Positions 24,650 through 36,371 of a stretch of DNA of 64,000 nt are shown here, piece after piece. The notes under the pieces were generated by a model. That model was not told where the DNA came from and ran no database searches. It saw only the letters and a list, made by a program, of their open reading frames with translations. This stretch comes from Selaginella tamariscina (taxonomy: Eukaryota; Streptophyta; Lycopodiopsida; Selaginellales; Selaginellaceae): positions 318,001-382,000 of the forward strand of contig PUQB01000022.1 of NCBI GenBank assembly GCA_003024785.1, given 5' to 3'. Both the position numbers and the translations under genes were made by a program. Each line of letters opens with the position of its first letter. Within the stretch, counting starts at the first letter, position 1.

Positions 24650-25410
24650 GAAGTTTCGCTTCGTGAGGTTAAATTATTGCTTCATGGACCAATGTCTCAC
24701 TTCGACAAGCTTGAAGTCTCGCTTCGTCGATTTGGAGCCTCTTGTGGTCTCAAACCATGGGCTTCAAGTCTCACTCTATGGTCTTGGAGCCGCTCATCAT
24801 CTCAGATCATGGGTTTGGAGCCTCACCTCACCTCCTGGGGCTTTGTGGGACAAGACCCTCACTTCACGGGCATCGAGTCTCTTTTTGTGGTTTAGGAGGC
24901 TCACTTCATATGCTTGGGTTCCCACTACATGTGCTTGGGGTTTCATTTCATGAGGCATGACCTGCACTTAGTTGGACATGAACCTCACTATGTGGTAAGG
25001 AAATCACACATTGTGGGCATGCAATGTCACTTCATGGGCTTTTGGCTCACTATGTGGGGCATAACTCTCACTTTGTGGGCCGTCAAGCCTCACTTCAAGG
25101 GCTTGATGCCTAAAGAGTCTCACTTTGTGGGTTTGGTGCCTCACTTCTCAAGGAAAGAGTTTCACTTTGCAAACTTGTTGCCTCACTTAGTAAGGAAGGA
25201 GTTTCACTTCGGGGTTTGATGCCTCACTTTGTGGGATTGCTGCCTCATTTCGTAGAAAAAGAGTCTCACTTTGTGGGCTTAGTGCTTCACTTTGTAGGGA
25301 AAGAGTCTCACTTCGTGAGCTTGGCGCTTCACTTTATAAGAAAGTCTCACTTCTTGGGTTTGATGCCTCACTTCGTAGCCTTACTACCTCACTTCATAAG
25401 GCAAAAGTCA
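24650..25410 (+). repeat. Degenerate minisatellite with coding-like period
   Basis: The core CCTCACTTCGTGGGCTTGG recurs with variation roughly every 20-50 bases through the interval. In one frame the decoded text is a repeating S-H-F-V-G-L-[VM]-P-H-F motif. The open frames come from the repeat, with no sign of a gene beyond it. Spacing tightens toward the right end. Confidence 0.75.
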
Positions 25411-25459
25411 ATCGTCCCTTGTATGATATTTATTTTTACCTTAGATTACATTCAATGAC

Positions 25460-26104
25460 CAAGCATGCGTTGAGAATTGAGCCTGTCAAGTGACAGCTTG
25501 TGCCAAGCATCCAACAACCAAGCCTGTAGTGGCATCATGCATCGAACATCCAATGATCAAGTTTGAAGACAGCTTCAGCAACCAAACATGCAGTGGCAAT
25601 AGGTGTCAAACATCAAGCGACCAAGCCTGCAATGAGGAACCAAAGCACCAGGTTAGGTTTACATGAGGTTGCCACTGGCCCGTGTAAGGCTCAATGTAGA
25701 TTGTCATTGTAGCAAATGTTGTCGAATACTTGAGCAGGTTGATGAATGCTCGATGCAGGTTGCTATTGTACAATTATAGGCTTGGTTGCTAAATACTAGG
25801 CACATGCTATCCTTGCAGGCTTGATAGTTGGATGTTCAGTGTATGCCGCTGTTGCAGACTTGGTTGCTGTATGCTTGGCACAAGCTGCTGCTTGAGGCTT
25901 GGTCCTTGACTTAGTCTGTTGTTGCAGGCTCGGCCTTAGCGCATGTTTATGATCGAGCTCATTGACTAGCTGATATTGTTAATTAAGGATCAGGTCAACA
26001 ACGGTCCACACTTTGATTATTTGATTAGCAAGTGTATATATATATATATATATAGTTGCGATGGGTAGTACATATAGTAATCCGTTTTCGTTCTCTTATA
26101 ATTC
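25460..26104. repeat. Imperfect inverted repeats and a (TA)n tract, possibly part of a copia 5' LTR
   Basis: ACCAAGCCTGTAGTGGCA-like units at 25,460-25,640 face complementary TGCAGGCTTGGTTGCT-like units at 25,730-25,930. A (TA)n tract lies at 26,035-26,055. The next feature begins with a primer-binding site, so some of this may be a decayed 5' LTR; its start cannot be fixed because no 3' LTR is found. Confidence 0.4.
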
Positions 26105-27625
26105 ATGTTCTCATATTTATCATGGTATTGGAGCTTAGTTCTTTGTATTGACCTCTTTGTAAGTGATATTGGTGTAGCCACAAGGTTTCTTGAGAGGCCG
26201 CCATGTTCGATGGCAAGGGCGGAAGCAGCTCATGGCATTGTGTTTGTAGAGGGCGTCTATGAGATCGTGGATGGAAGCACCATTGTCGAGGGCCACCAAC
26301 ATGGAAGCAAAAGGACAATTATGCCTTGGCATGTATTGCCATCTCCTTGGCAACAACGCAGCGGGAGATGTACAATCCAAACTTGGGCAAGGCAGCAAGC
26401 ACCTCTAGGATCTTCTCCACACCAAACATGGGAAGAAGATAGACCTAAAAGTGATGAAGATCCTCTTGGAGCTAGACAGTCTCAAGTACACTAACGGTGA
26501 AGATCTCAAAGCACATGTTCTTAAGATGCACTAGTCGATTTGCATGTTGGTGAATGCTGGGGCCAAGTACAAGTTTTATGTAGAAGAAGCTTAAGCTCTA
26601 CAAGTCCCTGCCAAAGTCATGGAAAAACATAATTGAGTTGCTGCTAACTAGCATGAAGAGTTCAACTTGGGATGAGGTCATGATTCACATCGAGCAGCTT
26701 GAGCTGATGCACGAAAGGAAGCATGAAGTACCAGATCAAGCTTGCTATGCACAAAGTAAGTAACATTAGCAACAACAACCTCATGGAAAGTAGTAGTAGT
26801 AGCAGTAGTCATAGCAGCAAGGCAATCGCAAAAGGTGGAAGAACCAGTGTCAAAAGTGTTGGACATTGGGCCTTCAATTGTCCTAACAAAGGCAAAGGAA
26901 AGGAGGTTAACATGGTGGAACCCTCGTTCATACAAGAAGAAAATTGTCTGGTTGAAAAAGTTGCACATGTAAGTGAATCTCTTGTAGTCATGGCTATTGA
27001 TTCTGCATGGACCTCAATGATGGTTAAGGACAAGCGATTGCTACATGATTGGGACATGGAAAAGTGCAACTATGCTCAAAGATGGAGCTATCAATCAAAG
27101 CAAGGGGAACTTTCAAGCTATCTTTGATCCAAGGAGTTGTGCAATAGATGCCCGAGGCATTGTATGTGCCAAGCCTAAGGAAGAACTTGTTGTCAGTTGC
27201 AAGACTTGCTGATGCAAGATTGCTAGCTATCTTTGATAAGGACAATGTTATCTTCTATCAGTAAGGAGCATGAGTTGTTGGAGAAGCCTCATCTCAAGGT
27301 GCTCAAGTGGGGAATTTGTATAAAATGCAAGTTCCAACTGTTTCTGAGGCTTTGCTCACTATCAAGAAGCAAAAGGAGGAGGCTCTATTGTGGCACAAGA
27401 GGTTCACTCATGTCAACTTTTAGGCTCTTCACAAGATGCACCAAGAAAAGCTTGTGGAAGGTCCACAAAAATGCTCACCATCTTTGTGAGTCATGTATCC
27501 TATACAAGAAGGTTGTACACCATTGTAGAAATAGGTGCTCAAGATATCTTGGAGTTGGTGCACTTAGATATATGAGGACTAATGGAAGTCAACAACATAA
27601 CTGGTTTAAAGTATGCACATTATAA
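26105..27625 (+). mobile_element. Ty1/copia retrotransposon remnant (gag and pre-integrase)
   Basis: TGGTATTGGAGCTTAG at 26,123-26,138 closely matches the initiator-Met tRNA primer-binding site usual in copia elements. A UBN2-type gag follows at 26,430-26,740 (LLELDSLKYTNGEDLKAH, STWDEVMIHIEQLELMH wording across frames). A decayed zinc knuckle reads GHWAFNCPNKGKGK near 26,865. The pre-integrase region shows ALYVPSLRKNLLSV-like wording at 27,160 and LWHKRFTHVNF near 27,387. LCESCILYKK near 27,484 marks the HHCC domain. The copy stops near 27,620 with no integrase core, reverse transcriptase or 3' LTR. Multiple stops; dead. Confidence 0.85.
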
Positions 27626-28239
27626 CTAAAGTGGGCATGATACGTGAAAATGGGAATATAAAATAAATTACTAATTAATACTTAAGTTTTAATTATTAAT
27701 TAATTATTTAATTAATATGTAATTAAGCCTTAAATATTAATTAATTAATAAATTAATCCTTCAATAACCTTACTTAGTAAGGAATATTCCTAAAATATCT
27801 TAGAATATTCATATTATTCTTATTCTAAAAATAGTTTATAATAATTAAAAAATACTATCAAACATAATTACAAATGAAATCATTTCTTATCAACATGTTA
27901 ATTTTTTTATAAATACTTTCTTCTTAACCATACAGAGAAATCTCCTCATTTTGTTAAATCATCACTCTCGGATTAATCGAATCATTTTGGTCAATATCTT
28001 GATGTTGTTGCCACCACCTAACACTCTCACGAATGCAATTGGGAGTTGCCATCCTTGTTAATACATAAGATGTAATAAGACCAAGGTCTGCATAAAGGCT
28101 CATCTAAAAATGACGTTCCTTAAGAATAATATTATAAAGCGCCCGTTGCTATCCTTCATTTTATAAAACTCAAAATCACGAGAAAGAAAAGCTTTAGGAA
28201 ATGTTGATATGGTGGATACTGTTCACAAAAGTTTTCAAG
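27626..28239. other. AT-rich non-coding interval
   Basis: Runs of ATTAATTAATTA near 27,690-27,760 and no conserved reading frame on either strand. Confidence 0.5.
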
Positions 28240-28810
28240 ATTCTTCTTTCTGAGGCACGTATCCAAGTAGTTCACTAGCTCATCCATGTATAGGTATCAA
28301 ATATGGGTCGAAAGTGATTGGATGAATACAAGCAATGTTTTGGTTGAGCATAGCCTTCTGAGGAGAGTCGTCTACCACTAAGATATGTGTGTTTTTCATT
28401 ATCTTAAGTGACTGATCTCCCCATGAGCCCAATTAATCTTTCATTCTTGAAGAAGTATGGCTTGCTTTCTTTTTATATTGTGAAATTCGAGAGGTTTATA
28501 ACATACTTTTGGTCAAAAATCCAATCTTTACGAATCACCTCTTCTGCAACACTACAATGTTTCTTAAGCAAATTAGTACGGTGTGTCAAGTTGTGAATCT
28601 GCATGCATGACCAAATCCCACAAGTGCACCCATCTCCTTAACTTTTGAAAGAGACGTTCAACCCTGGACAAAAAATAATATCATATCGAAATTTACCATG
28701 ACAAGGAATGAAATCTCCTTGTTTGATTTTTTTTTCCTATCCTCGGGCCTTTGTGATGAAGCAGAACACCATTGACATCCAACAACACAATATGGCCATG
28801 GTAACATGGG
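28240..28810 (-). pseudogene. FCP1/NLI-interacting-factor-like phosphatase relic
   Basis: On the minus strand, 28,797-28,750 reads IVLLDVNGVLLHHKGP. That matches the first motif of FCP1-homology HAD phosphatases (D-x-D-G-x-[LV]), except that the second Asp is Asn. About 360 bases later, near 28,393-28,345, comes HILVVDDSPQKAMLNQN, the family's terminal V-D-D-S-P motif. Between them, frames with FLSRVERLFQKLRRWVH-like wording fit the central part. Stops and shifts break every frame, and the Asp-to-Asn change removes a catalytic residue. These enzymes dephosphorylate Ser/Thr, for example on the RNA polymerase II tail. Dead copy; parent gene not in the window. Confidence 0.65.
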
Positions 28811-29382
28811 TAGCGTTGCCTCTTGAATCTTTGCAATCACTTGTTTGCTCCCTTTCACATTTATCTATTGACACTATATCATTGCTTATTCCTTTATCAT
28901 TTAATTGTACATCATCCTTACAAGATTAGATATTGCAGGCGCTGAAGAAAGTGATTTCGGAACTGAAGCCAATAAAATGTGATGAAAAAACTGAAGTGGT
29001 CCCCATGGTAACGATGTTTTGACTGCATTATTATCCATTTCCTGCATGAATCTGTCATTCTGACATGTGGCACAAGAAATTTCACCAAACCCCTCTCTTA
29101 CCTCATGGCAATGCTGAAAATCCATGTTCTCAACTGTTTCATTACATTGCAAAATGATAATTAGCTGACCTTATAATTATTAAGGTATATTACCCATGTT
29201 TGAACTAAAAGCTTCATTAATCCTTGAGAATTTATTTTCTGTACAAATATAAACGAAATATACAAAAATGCCTTATGTTACACTCATTTACAACTATTGT
29301 CACTCTAAGAACTCATTAACAATTCTTCTTTGCTATTACCTTTGAGTGAGGCGAAGAAGGTCTAGGCCGCTTGTGAGATGAT
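28811..29382. other. Unassigned interval between decayed genes
   Basis: On the minus strand 29,152-28,901 is open for 83 residues (including EISCATCQNDRFMQEMDNN). It may be upstream coding sequence of the phosphatase relic or the end of the next decayed gene. No family recognised. Confidence 0.35.
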
Positions 29383-32290
29383 TCATGATCTTCCGTATCT
29401 TCTGTTGATGTTTCCATGGGTAATGGAGTGTGTGAATATTCTGTACTCCTCAAGATAACTTCCGTCTAATATCTGATTAAAGTTCTCCTCAGACTCCGAC
29501 ATTGAACCAGATTCGTCTTCAGAGCTATCGCACTTTCGGGAGGGAACTTTCCCAAATACTCCTGTATGGGTTTGTTGGGGTAGTAAGTTGAGAACCTCTC
29601 TATCCACTTGTTTCAGGTCCTCAACCATGGTCTTATCCTTTTCAATAGCAAACACACATGTATCCCGAAGGTAACACTCCTTCAAGACGAACCCCCTAGT
29701 GCAATAGTAAAAAACCCATGCATCACTGTGAGGACCCCTGATCAAGTTGACAATGCTCCGTGCCGCTTGACTTGTAATGTTTGGATAAGTGTACATTGCC
29801 AAATACGTCCCTCTCAGCTATCAGTGTATTGGATGGATGTTTAGGCCCGTTGGAGTGCAAACAAATGCTGGCCAGTCATTTGGAAATTTAAAATTGTTTG
29901 GCGCATTCCTAACAACCAAGTGAACAAGCACTTCGGATCAGCATCATTCATATAAAATCCTATCCAACGATGTTTATTCTTCTTGGTGAAGGCGAAGGCA
30001 AAAGTATCGGTGACATGAGCAAGAATCAAGAAATAAATACCTGAAAACGTAGGTATCAGTGAAGAGTGCAAGCATGAATTCAATAATAAATACCTTCTTT
30101 GTACATGCTTGCACGGCTAAGTTTCTCCACCAAATCCTCTAGTGTCCTGTCTGTCGAAGGATTTTTTGACACCTGCGATCCATCACGAACAATTGAAACG
30201 GTTTCCTACAAGCAGTGATGTTACCCCATAAAGTCTCCGAATCCAACAACAAACATCTGTAGGGCTTGTCGTGATTGTAGCATCCTTCTTTATAAGGTTC
30301 AACTCAGTTCTCCGCTGCTGAAGGACTGCCATAAGAGAAGGCATCATCACTGTTCTCCTTTTTGGCGTTGGCGTGCAATAGATTCTTGCCCAGATCTTCC
30401 GATTGATTCACCATTCGACAAGCATATCATCGTTTGTCACATGCAAATATTTGCTGACCTCTTCGTATGTTGAAGCTGAGGTCCAACCCAGTTTGTGGCA
30501 TGTATTCCCAACCACTTCTTGAAGTGCCTGACCATCTTCAACTCCATTGCCTTGAGATGAAAAGGAGAGGTGGGGCTGCTGTTATTAATCTGTAGTTTTC
30601 ATCAATCACCAAATCAGCCAAGACTTCCATCTCCTCCATCGTTGTTCCATTTAAAGGCTTCAACCATGTGAGCTTGAAATCGTTGTCTACATCCTTTGTA
30701 GATTGAATAGACTTAGCCTTCGCATCTTACTGGGTTTCTTGTAAACTTTTTGAGGGCTCCCCTTCACTTGTTTGCTTCTTCTTCAGTGTTCCTTTTGAAA
30801 AGGATTCCATAATCCCTAACCATTTGGCAAAGATCCTATCCTCGGGACAAGAAATCAACATCATCAAAAAGGATGTTTCCTTCCCGCCCACCTGGGCAAA
30901 ATCAACTGCTACAATTTCTTCAACTCTTTGAAAAAAAAGAAACAAATTAATATACTGACGAGATAAATCCCACCCAGACAATTTACTTACCCGGTACATC
31001 GCACATTGTGTATTCCCTGCAGTAGCTCTTTGTGGTCGCTAAAGAGATTCACACGGTTCGCATGTGTTTGAACTTCTCCCATATTTTGCTGTTGTAGTGG
31101 TTGGTGTTGTAACGTCCCATTCCCCAATAACTTGTGGTACTACTCGATTGTGAGATTCGCCTTAGCTAAAAACGTGATCTTTTCATCAGCTTCTCACGGG
31201 TATGCTCAGAAAGTTTTGTTGCCATCGTTCCTTTGTTGTGTTCATCGAGAAGTCGTTGGTTGCCGTTATTGTGTGCTAGCCACTAATGATGTAATACTTG
31301 ATTGATTTTCTATTTTTCATCTGAATCTTCATGATTTGTTCTGGTGTTGTGATCCACACTTTGTCAGCGCCTTTGTTTCTCTGATAGTATGGGCACAAAA
31401 CAGATTATGTGGAACGGTATAAGAATTGTCGTCCTTCATCTTCTCCATGAGCTCAGTTACACGTTCCTGGTTGAGTGGCCTGTAATTGAAGTTTGGGTTG
31501 ACGCTAATACTTAACCCTACACTCATAAATCTTATCATTCAACATCATTTCCTTGTGGCTTATTGCAGCATGGGATGCCATAGGTGCAGTTGACAAAATG
31601 ACTGATGATTTTCTTCTACGATCCGAATCAACATGTGTGATCCCCGATTGATGCTGTTCTAATGTTCTCGCTACACTCTTCTAGCTCCCGAAGTTTTCTA
31701 AGCAAATTGAACGTGATCTGTAAAGAACCTGAGACCGAGCCACCCTCTCAATCTCCCTTATGATGTCGATGTGTTCTTCTTCAATGTGAAGAGGGACAAT
31801 TGCTCCACTTGTGGATTTCTGTATTGTGAAGCAATCTCTACTGAGAATACACCTACTCGATGAGTTGAAGATCTTTGAAAAAACATCAATTGGATCCCCT
31901 CCATAATGGCTTTCGTTGAGTTGAAGAAGAACTCCATGGTCAACATCATTAGTGAACATGTGAACATTATTATCCACAAGTCAACAAGACCACCCGATTA
32001 ATGTTGTAACTGGCGACCTCTGGATGAGAACGTGACATTGGATGGAACAAGGCATATGTGTCGAGCATCATTCAATTGGGTTCGCAGCATGCTTTCGGAT
32101 GCTTGACTAGCGAATCTACTTTCCATTGTTTTGCTTGTCCACGATGTGACAGAGGTTAGTTTGACAGCAACCATGGTTGTTCTAATGCGCTTCCCGTTTA
32201 ATTTGAAATATGGCCAAGTTGATTCCAGAATCCCCCTACCCATCTCTTCTCCTACTCTCATCTTCAATGTCACCTCAATTCCATATCTGA
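29383..32290 (-). pseudogene. Decayed gene(s) with ParB-like and DNA-methyltransferase-like motifs
   Basis: Read from 32,273 downward, successive open pieces occupy different frames. 32,273-31,998 has STWPYFKLNGKRIRTTMVAV; 31,977-31,681 has VLLQLNESHYGGDPIDVF. 31,538-31,329 has NYRPLNQERVTELMEKM, which resembles the start of ParB/sulfiredoxin-like domains. 31,310-31,270 reads YYIISG-stop-HTITA, where a CAG-to-TAG change (31,276-31,278) would restore the G-Q-H-T box. 30,083-29,841 contains HRWIGFYMNDADPKCLF. 29,802-29,600 reads FVLKECYLRDTCVFAIEKD after an I-V-N-L-I helix, laid out like motifs X and I of class-beta DNA methylases, but the glycine loop is corrupt. No catalytic [DN]PP[YWF] motif was found. 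Whether this is one gene or two is unclear. Confidence 0.42.
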
Positions 32291-32739
32291 ATAAAAATAA
32301 TTAGTTCTTCAAGCACATATCCGAATATAACAGATTTTATTTTAATTTTACCCAGAATTTGACGATGACTCCATACTAATGACTAAATCTCCTTTTGATT
32401 AAATCGTCCTTTTGCAAAATAATACACTATGAATACAAATCATATAAAAACTCACACACACTTGTATAAACCTGAATATACAAAAAAATACACTGATAAA
32501 TTCAACACCCTGCTTTGTCTGAGAGAGAATTGGACGGATTAACTGTCCAAAGCTCACGTTTGTGATAGTGCAAAAGAAAGATAACATTTGGTTTTAGAAC
32601 CACCACAAATGTGAGCTTTGGACAGTTTTACATAGTTTCCTGGCTTTTACTCGAAAAATTATGATAAGATGATAAAAGTAAATAAAATGAGATATGCAAC
32701 TTATATATACTAATACACATATATATTCACATAAAAAGT
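32291..32739. other. Non-coding interval with an inverted repeat
   Basis: GGTTTTAGAACC and the pair AACTGTCCAAAGCTCACGTTTG (32,540 region) / CAAATGTGAGCTTTGGACAG (32,606 region) form an imperfect inverted repeat with ~20-bp arms about 45 bases apart. It may be a small foldback or hairpin. No coding signal. Confidence 0.5.
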
Positions 32740-33745
32740 GCAGCAAAATTAATCTCGCCACCCTTCTCGGTCTCAGAGAGAACTGGGCAGGATTTATTTG
32801 GTACACCCCTTCAGGGGCTCCAGAAAGGCAGTGGGATTAATCTCGCCCACCATGTAAGGGATGATGAAATGAATCTCGCCACCCTTCTCAGTCCCCTCCA
32901 TTGGTATATTGTAAACCTTCTACGTCTCAGACAGAGATGTTTGGGATTGGTTCGACCCACCAATGGAGGAAAAAATGAAGGTGGCAGGATTCATTCCTCC
33001 ACCATGCATAGAAGGCTTAGTGGGATTAATCCCGCTGCCCAGGCCCTTCTCGCAGGCCGTGGACAGCGAGATTAATCCCGCCGCCTAGGCCCTTTAGACA
33101 GGCCATTGTCGGCGGGATAAATCCCACCGGATTCCGCACAGGGCATGCGTAGGCGGTGGGATTAATCCACCACACACCCATGCCCTGCACGACATTCGGC
33201 GGGATTAATCCTGCCGCCTAGGCCCTTCAAACAGGCCATTGGCGGCGGGATAAATCCCACCGGATTCTGCACAGGGCATGCGTATGTGGCGGGATTAATC
33301 CCGCCGCTCAGGCCCATCACGCAGGCCATTGACGGCGGGATTAATTCCGCCGCACACCCATGCCCTGCGCAGAATCCGGTGGGATTAATCCTGCCACCTA
33401 GGCCCTTCAGACAAGCCATTGATGGCGGGATAAATCCTATCGAATTTCGTGTAGGGCATGCATAGGCAGCGGGATTAATCCCGCCGCCTAGGCCCAGCAC
33501 GCAGGCCATGGGGGGCGGGATTAATCCTGTTGCTCATGAGGCTAACCGAATAACTTGCCTAAAGGGCGGTAGGATTAATCTCGCCGCTCATGAGGGTAAC
33601 GGATGAGCGGCAGGATTAATCCCGCCGTCGAGGCTTTAACCATATAGCGACGGGATTAATCCTGCCGCCCACGGGGCTAACCATATAGCGGCAGGATTAA
33701 TCCCACCACTCATGGGGCTAACCAAAGAGAAGCGAGATTAATCCC
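32740..33745. repeat. Tandem array of GGCGGGATTAATCCCGCC palindromes
   Basis: At least 17 copies of a [GA][GC][CT][GA]GGATTAATCC[CT][GA]CC dyad occur. From 33,018 to 33,729 they sit at near-regular spacing: about 43-47 bases up to 33,514, then 39-41 bases after 33,567. More decayed copies extend left to about 32,748. Alternate spacers are themselves roughly inverted copies (GCACAGGGCATGCGTA versus CACACCCATGCCCTGC), giving a higher-order unit near 90 bases. Each unit could form a hairpin. The array is much richer in GC than its surroundings. Confidence 0.92.
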
Positions 33746-35048
33746 GCCTCTACACACACATAAATATGTATATGTATATATGTGTGTAGGAGAGTGCATG
33801 TGTGTGCCAGAGATAAACAAATCAGAAAATTATACTAATACACACACACATATGTATATCATATGTGTGTGCTAAATAAATTAAATTATACATACACACA
33901 CACACACATATATATATGTATATATATGTATATGTATATGTATATTTATGTATATGTATATGTATATACAGGAGTGTGCGTGTGTGTGCAAGAGAGATAA
34001 ATAAATAGAATTATACAGATACTGGTACACATAATATATGTATGTATATATGTATATAGGTATATATATATATGTGTGTGTATATGTATATCGTGTGTAT
34101 GCATGTGTGAGCGAAACAAATAAAATCATAATAATAAACAGGAGTGTGTGCGTGTGTGCAAAAGATAAAATTAATAAATTAATAAAATTATACAGATACA
34201 CAAACACACACACACACATAGAGATAATATATATATATATATGTATGTATGTATGTATATATGTATAGGAGTGTGCGTGTGTGTGCAAGAGATAAATAAA
34301 TAAATTATATTATTAAGATACACACACATATAAATGTATATGTGAATATAAATAAATAAATAAACTCAGGAGTGTGCGTGTGAGAGAGAGAGAGAGATCT
34401 CACCTGTGTGTGAGAGAGAGGGAGAATTCACAACTGCCGCCTCCGCCGCCTTGCTTCTTGAAACCCTAAGAATATACCTAAACCCTAAAAGGAATAAAAT
34501 ATATATTAACCCTAATTGAATATTCCTTCCAAGAATATACTTAAACCCAAAAAAGAATAAAAGATAGATTCGCCCTAAACAAATATTCTTTCATTATATT
34601 ATCAGCGTGTACATATGCGTGAGTGTATTATATACACCCCAAGAATAAAAATCATGCAGGGGTTTAACATGTGTGTGTCCATGAGAGTGTTAAAGTTTCA
34701 CGTGTAGCAATACATATACACAGTGTCACATAGTATTATACACATAGACATACATATATATTAGTACATAATATTAGAGAAACAGAGTATATATTATGGA
34801 TCATGCATGGTGTGTATGTATAAAGAAGAGAGACAATACATATTATGGATCATGCATTGTGTGTATGTTTGAGAGAAGAGAGACAGTACATATTAACATG
34901 GATCATACATGGTGTGTATGTATGAGAGGAGAGAGAGTGTTAACAAATTAAATTCATACACATTGCATATATTAGTACACATATATACATACACACGTGT
35001 ATACACACAGACATACATACATATTATATGTGTAAATTCAATGTGTTA
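33746..35048. repeat. TG, TA and GA microsatellite region
   Basis: Long mixed dinucleotide tracts, including repeated AGGAGTGTGCGTGTGTGTGC modules at 33,970, 34,140, 34,266 and 34,370, suggest a loose ~120-bp tandem unit with TA/TG arms. Repeats of ATTATGGATCATGCATGGTGTG also recur at 34,795, 34,845, 34,900 and 35,085. No coding signal. Confidence 0.75.
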
Positions 35049-35082
35049 CATAGGGTTTAGGGTTTAGGGTTTAAGTTTAGGA
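35049..35082 (+). repeat. Short interstitial telomere-like repeat (TTTAGGG)
   Basis: TAGGGTTTAGGGTTTAGGG followed by TTTAAGTTTAGG gives three good copies and one variant of the plant telomere unit. Too short to be a chromosome end; it lies between microsatellites. Confidence 0.8.
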
Positions 35083-35429
35083 TGGATCATGCATGGTGTG
35101 TATGTATGAGAGAAGAGAGTGTTAAAAAATTAATTTTGTACACATTGCATATATTAGTACACATATATACATACACATATTATACACAGATATACATACA
35201 TAGTACATAATATTATAACATCAGTACATATTATGGATTATGCATATTATGGATTATGCTGGTTTCATGTCGGATGAGGCTGGAGCAATATGGATAGCCT
35301 TGCGCCAAGTATTCAACAACGGAGCAAAGATGAAAGGAAGGGAAAGAAGCTGTCTGTTTCACTTTATGCAATCTGTGCGTCAGGTGACAAAAAAAATGGA
35401 TCGCATAAGAACATCGTGAAGAACACATG

Positions 35430-36112
35430 TGGTCGTCGGGACTCTGCAGGCCAATTGTGGTGCTTCTCAGGAAGCTGCAATGGTTGCCAGGACGCTGTCG
35501 AGAGCGTCCAACCCCCGGGGTTCGGTCTAGAACGCCGACCTTACCTCAGGAATGGTGGAATGTATTGGGATGGCCTCTACCCGGACGCCGCGAGGGTCCG
35601 TGTACAGGTGAGAGGGGAGTTCTACTGAGATGACTGGGCAGAGAGGATTGCGGGACCTAGGAGTCGGCAGGCGAGGAACGCCCGCTTGTGGGAGAATAGA
35701 AGGAAATGGATATATATATTACCTGCCTGAGTACAACTATCTTTGACAGTGGAGTAATCTATAAGACGCAGACTTGACTCCCAAAAAGATCCTGACCCAC
35801 TACCAGCCTTTTGGCTTATATAGTGGGTACCTACCACTAGTCCCTAGCTACAGGTGGCGCTCTCTCACTGGTCTGCCGCCTGGTGATAGAGTCTTGCCTA
35901 TCACATTTATGCGCCTCCCAACGTGTGCTGTCCTACGTACCCTGGGTAGTTGGTTCGGACGATCAGATCTTCACTCGCATACGCTGCCACCTGACACTGG
36001 TCTCCATCAGTCCATACCTGAAGTACCTCCCTTATCCGGCATTCCGTCTAACCGCTTGTCCGCACCGGTGGCGACTTGCCGGATAGCTGCAATGACAGGC
36101 CACCATCAACTA
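35430..36112 (-). repeat. 3' LTR of element C
   Basis: On the plus strand it starts TGGTCGTCGGGACTC and ends CACCATCAACTA. Shared with the right LTR are a TATATAGTGGGTACCTACC region (TATA-box-like on the opposite strand is possible) and CGCTGTCGAGAGCGTCC. Length is 683 bp. Confidence 0.93.
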
Positions 36113-36371
36113 GATGCCCGGGCTTATTCGTTGGCACGTCCTCGGCCATGTGCCCTAATATCTGCTCCTTGGACATGGAGATCTCACTCTCTGTTGCCGC
36201 TAGCATGGTTTTTAATGTGGTGATGGTCGCCTCTCGAAGTGCGATCACCCTTCGGAGCTTTGCCTCGGACCCTGTCTGTTGCTCCTGGGCCTACTGGAGC
36301 TGATCCTCCAGGTCCTGCATCCTTTTCCGGGAGCATTGTAATTCTTGTTCCTTTGCCGCGAGGAGTTGGGC

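Noticed and set aside
33162-33509. Minus-strand 115-residue open frame with repeated G-G-I-N-P-A motifs
   Set aside because: It is the translation of the GGGATTAATCCC palindrome array. Both strands are open for the same reason, and no start context or splice signals support a gene.
32740-33745. Possible CRISPR array
   Set aside because: Repeats are palindromic and regularly spaced, but spacers are related to one another, the repeat is degenerate, there are no cas genes, and the DNA is plant nuclear.
33881-34288. Long Tyr/Ile/His-rich open frames on both strands
   Set aside because: They are translations of (TA)n and (TG)n microsatellites.
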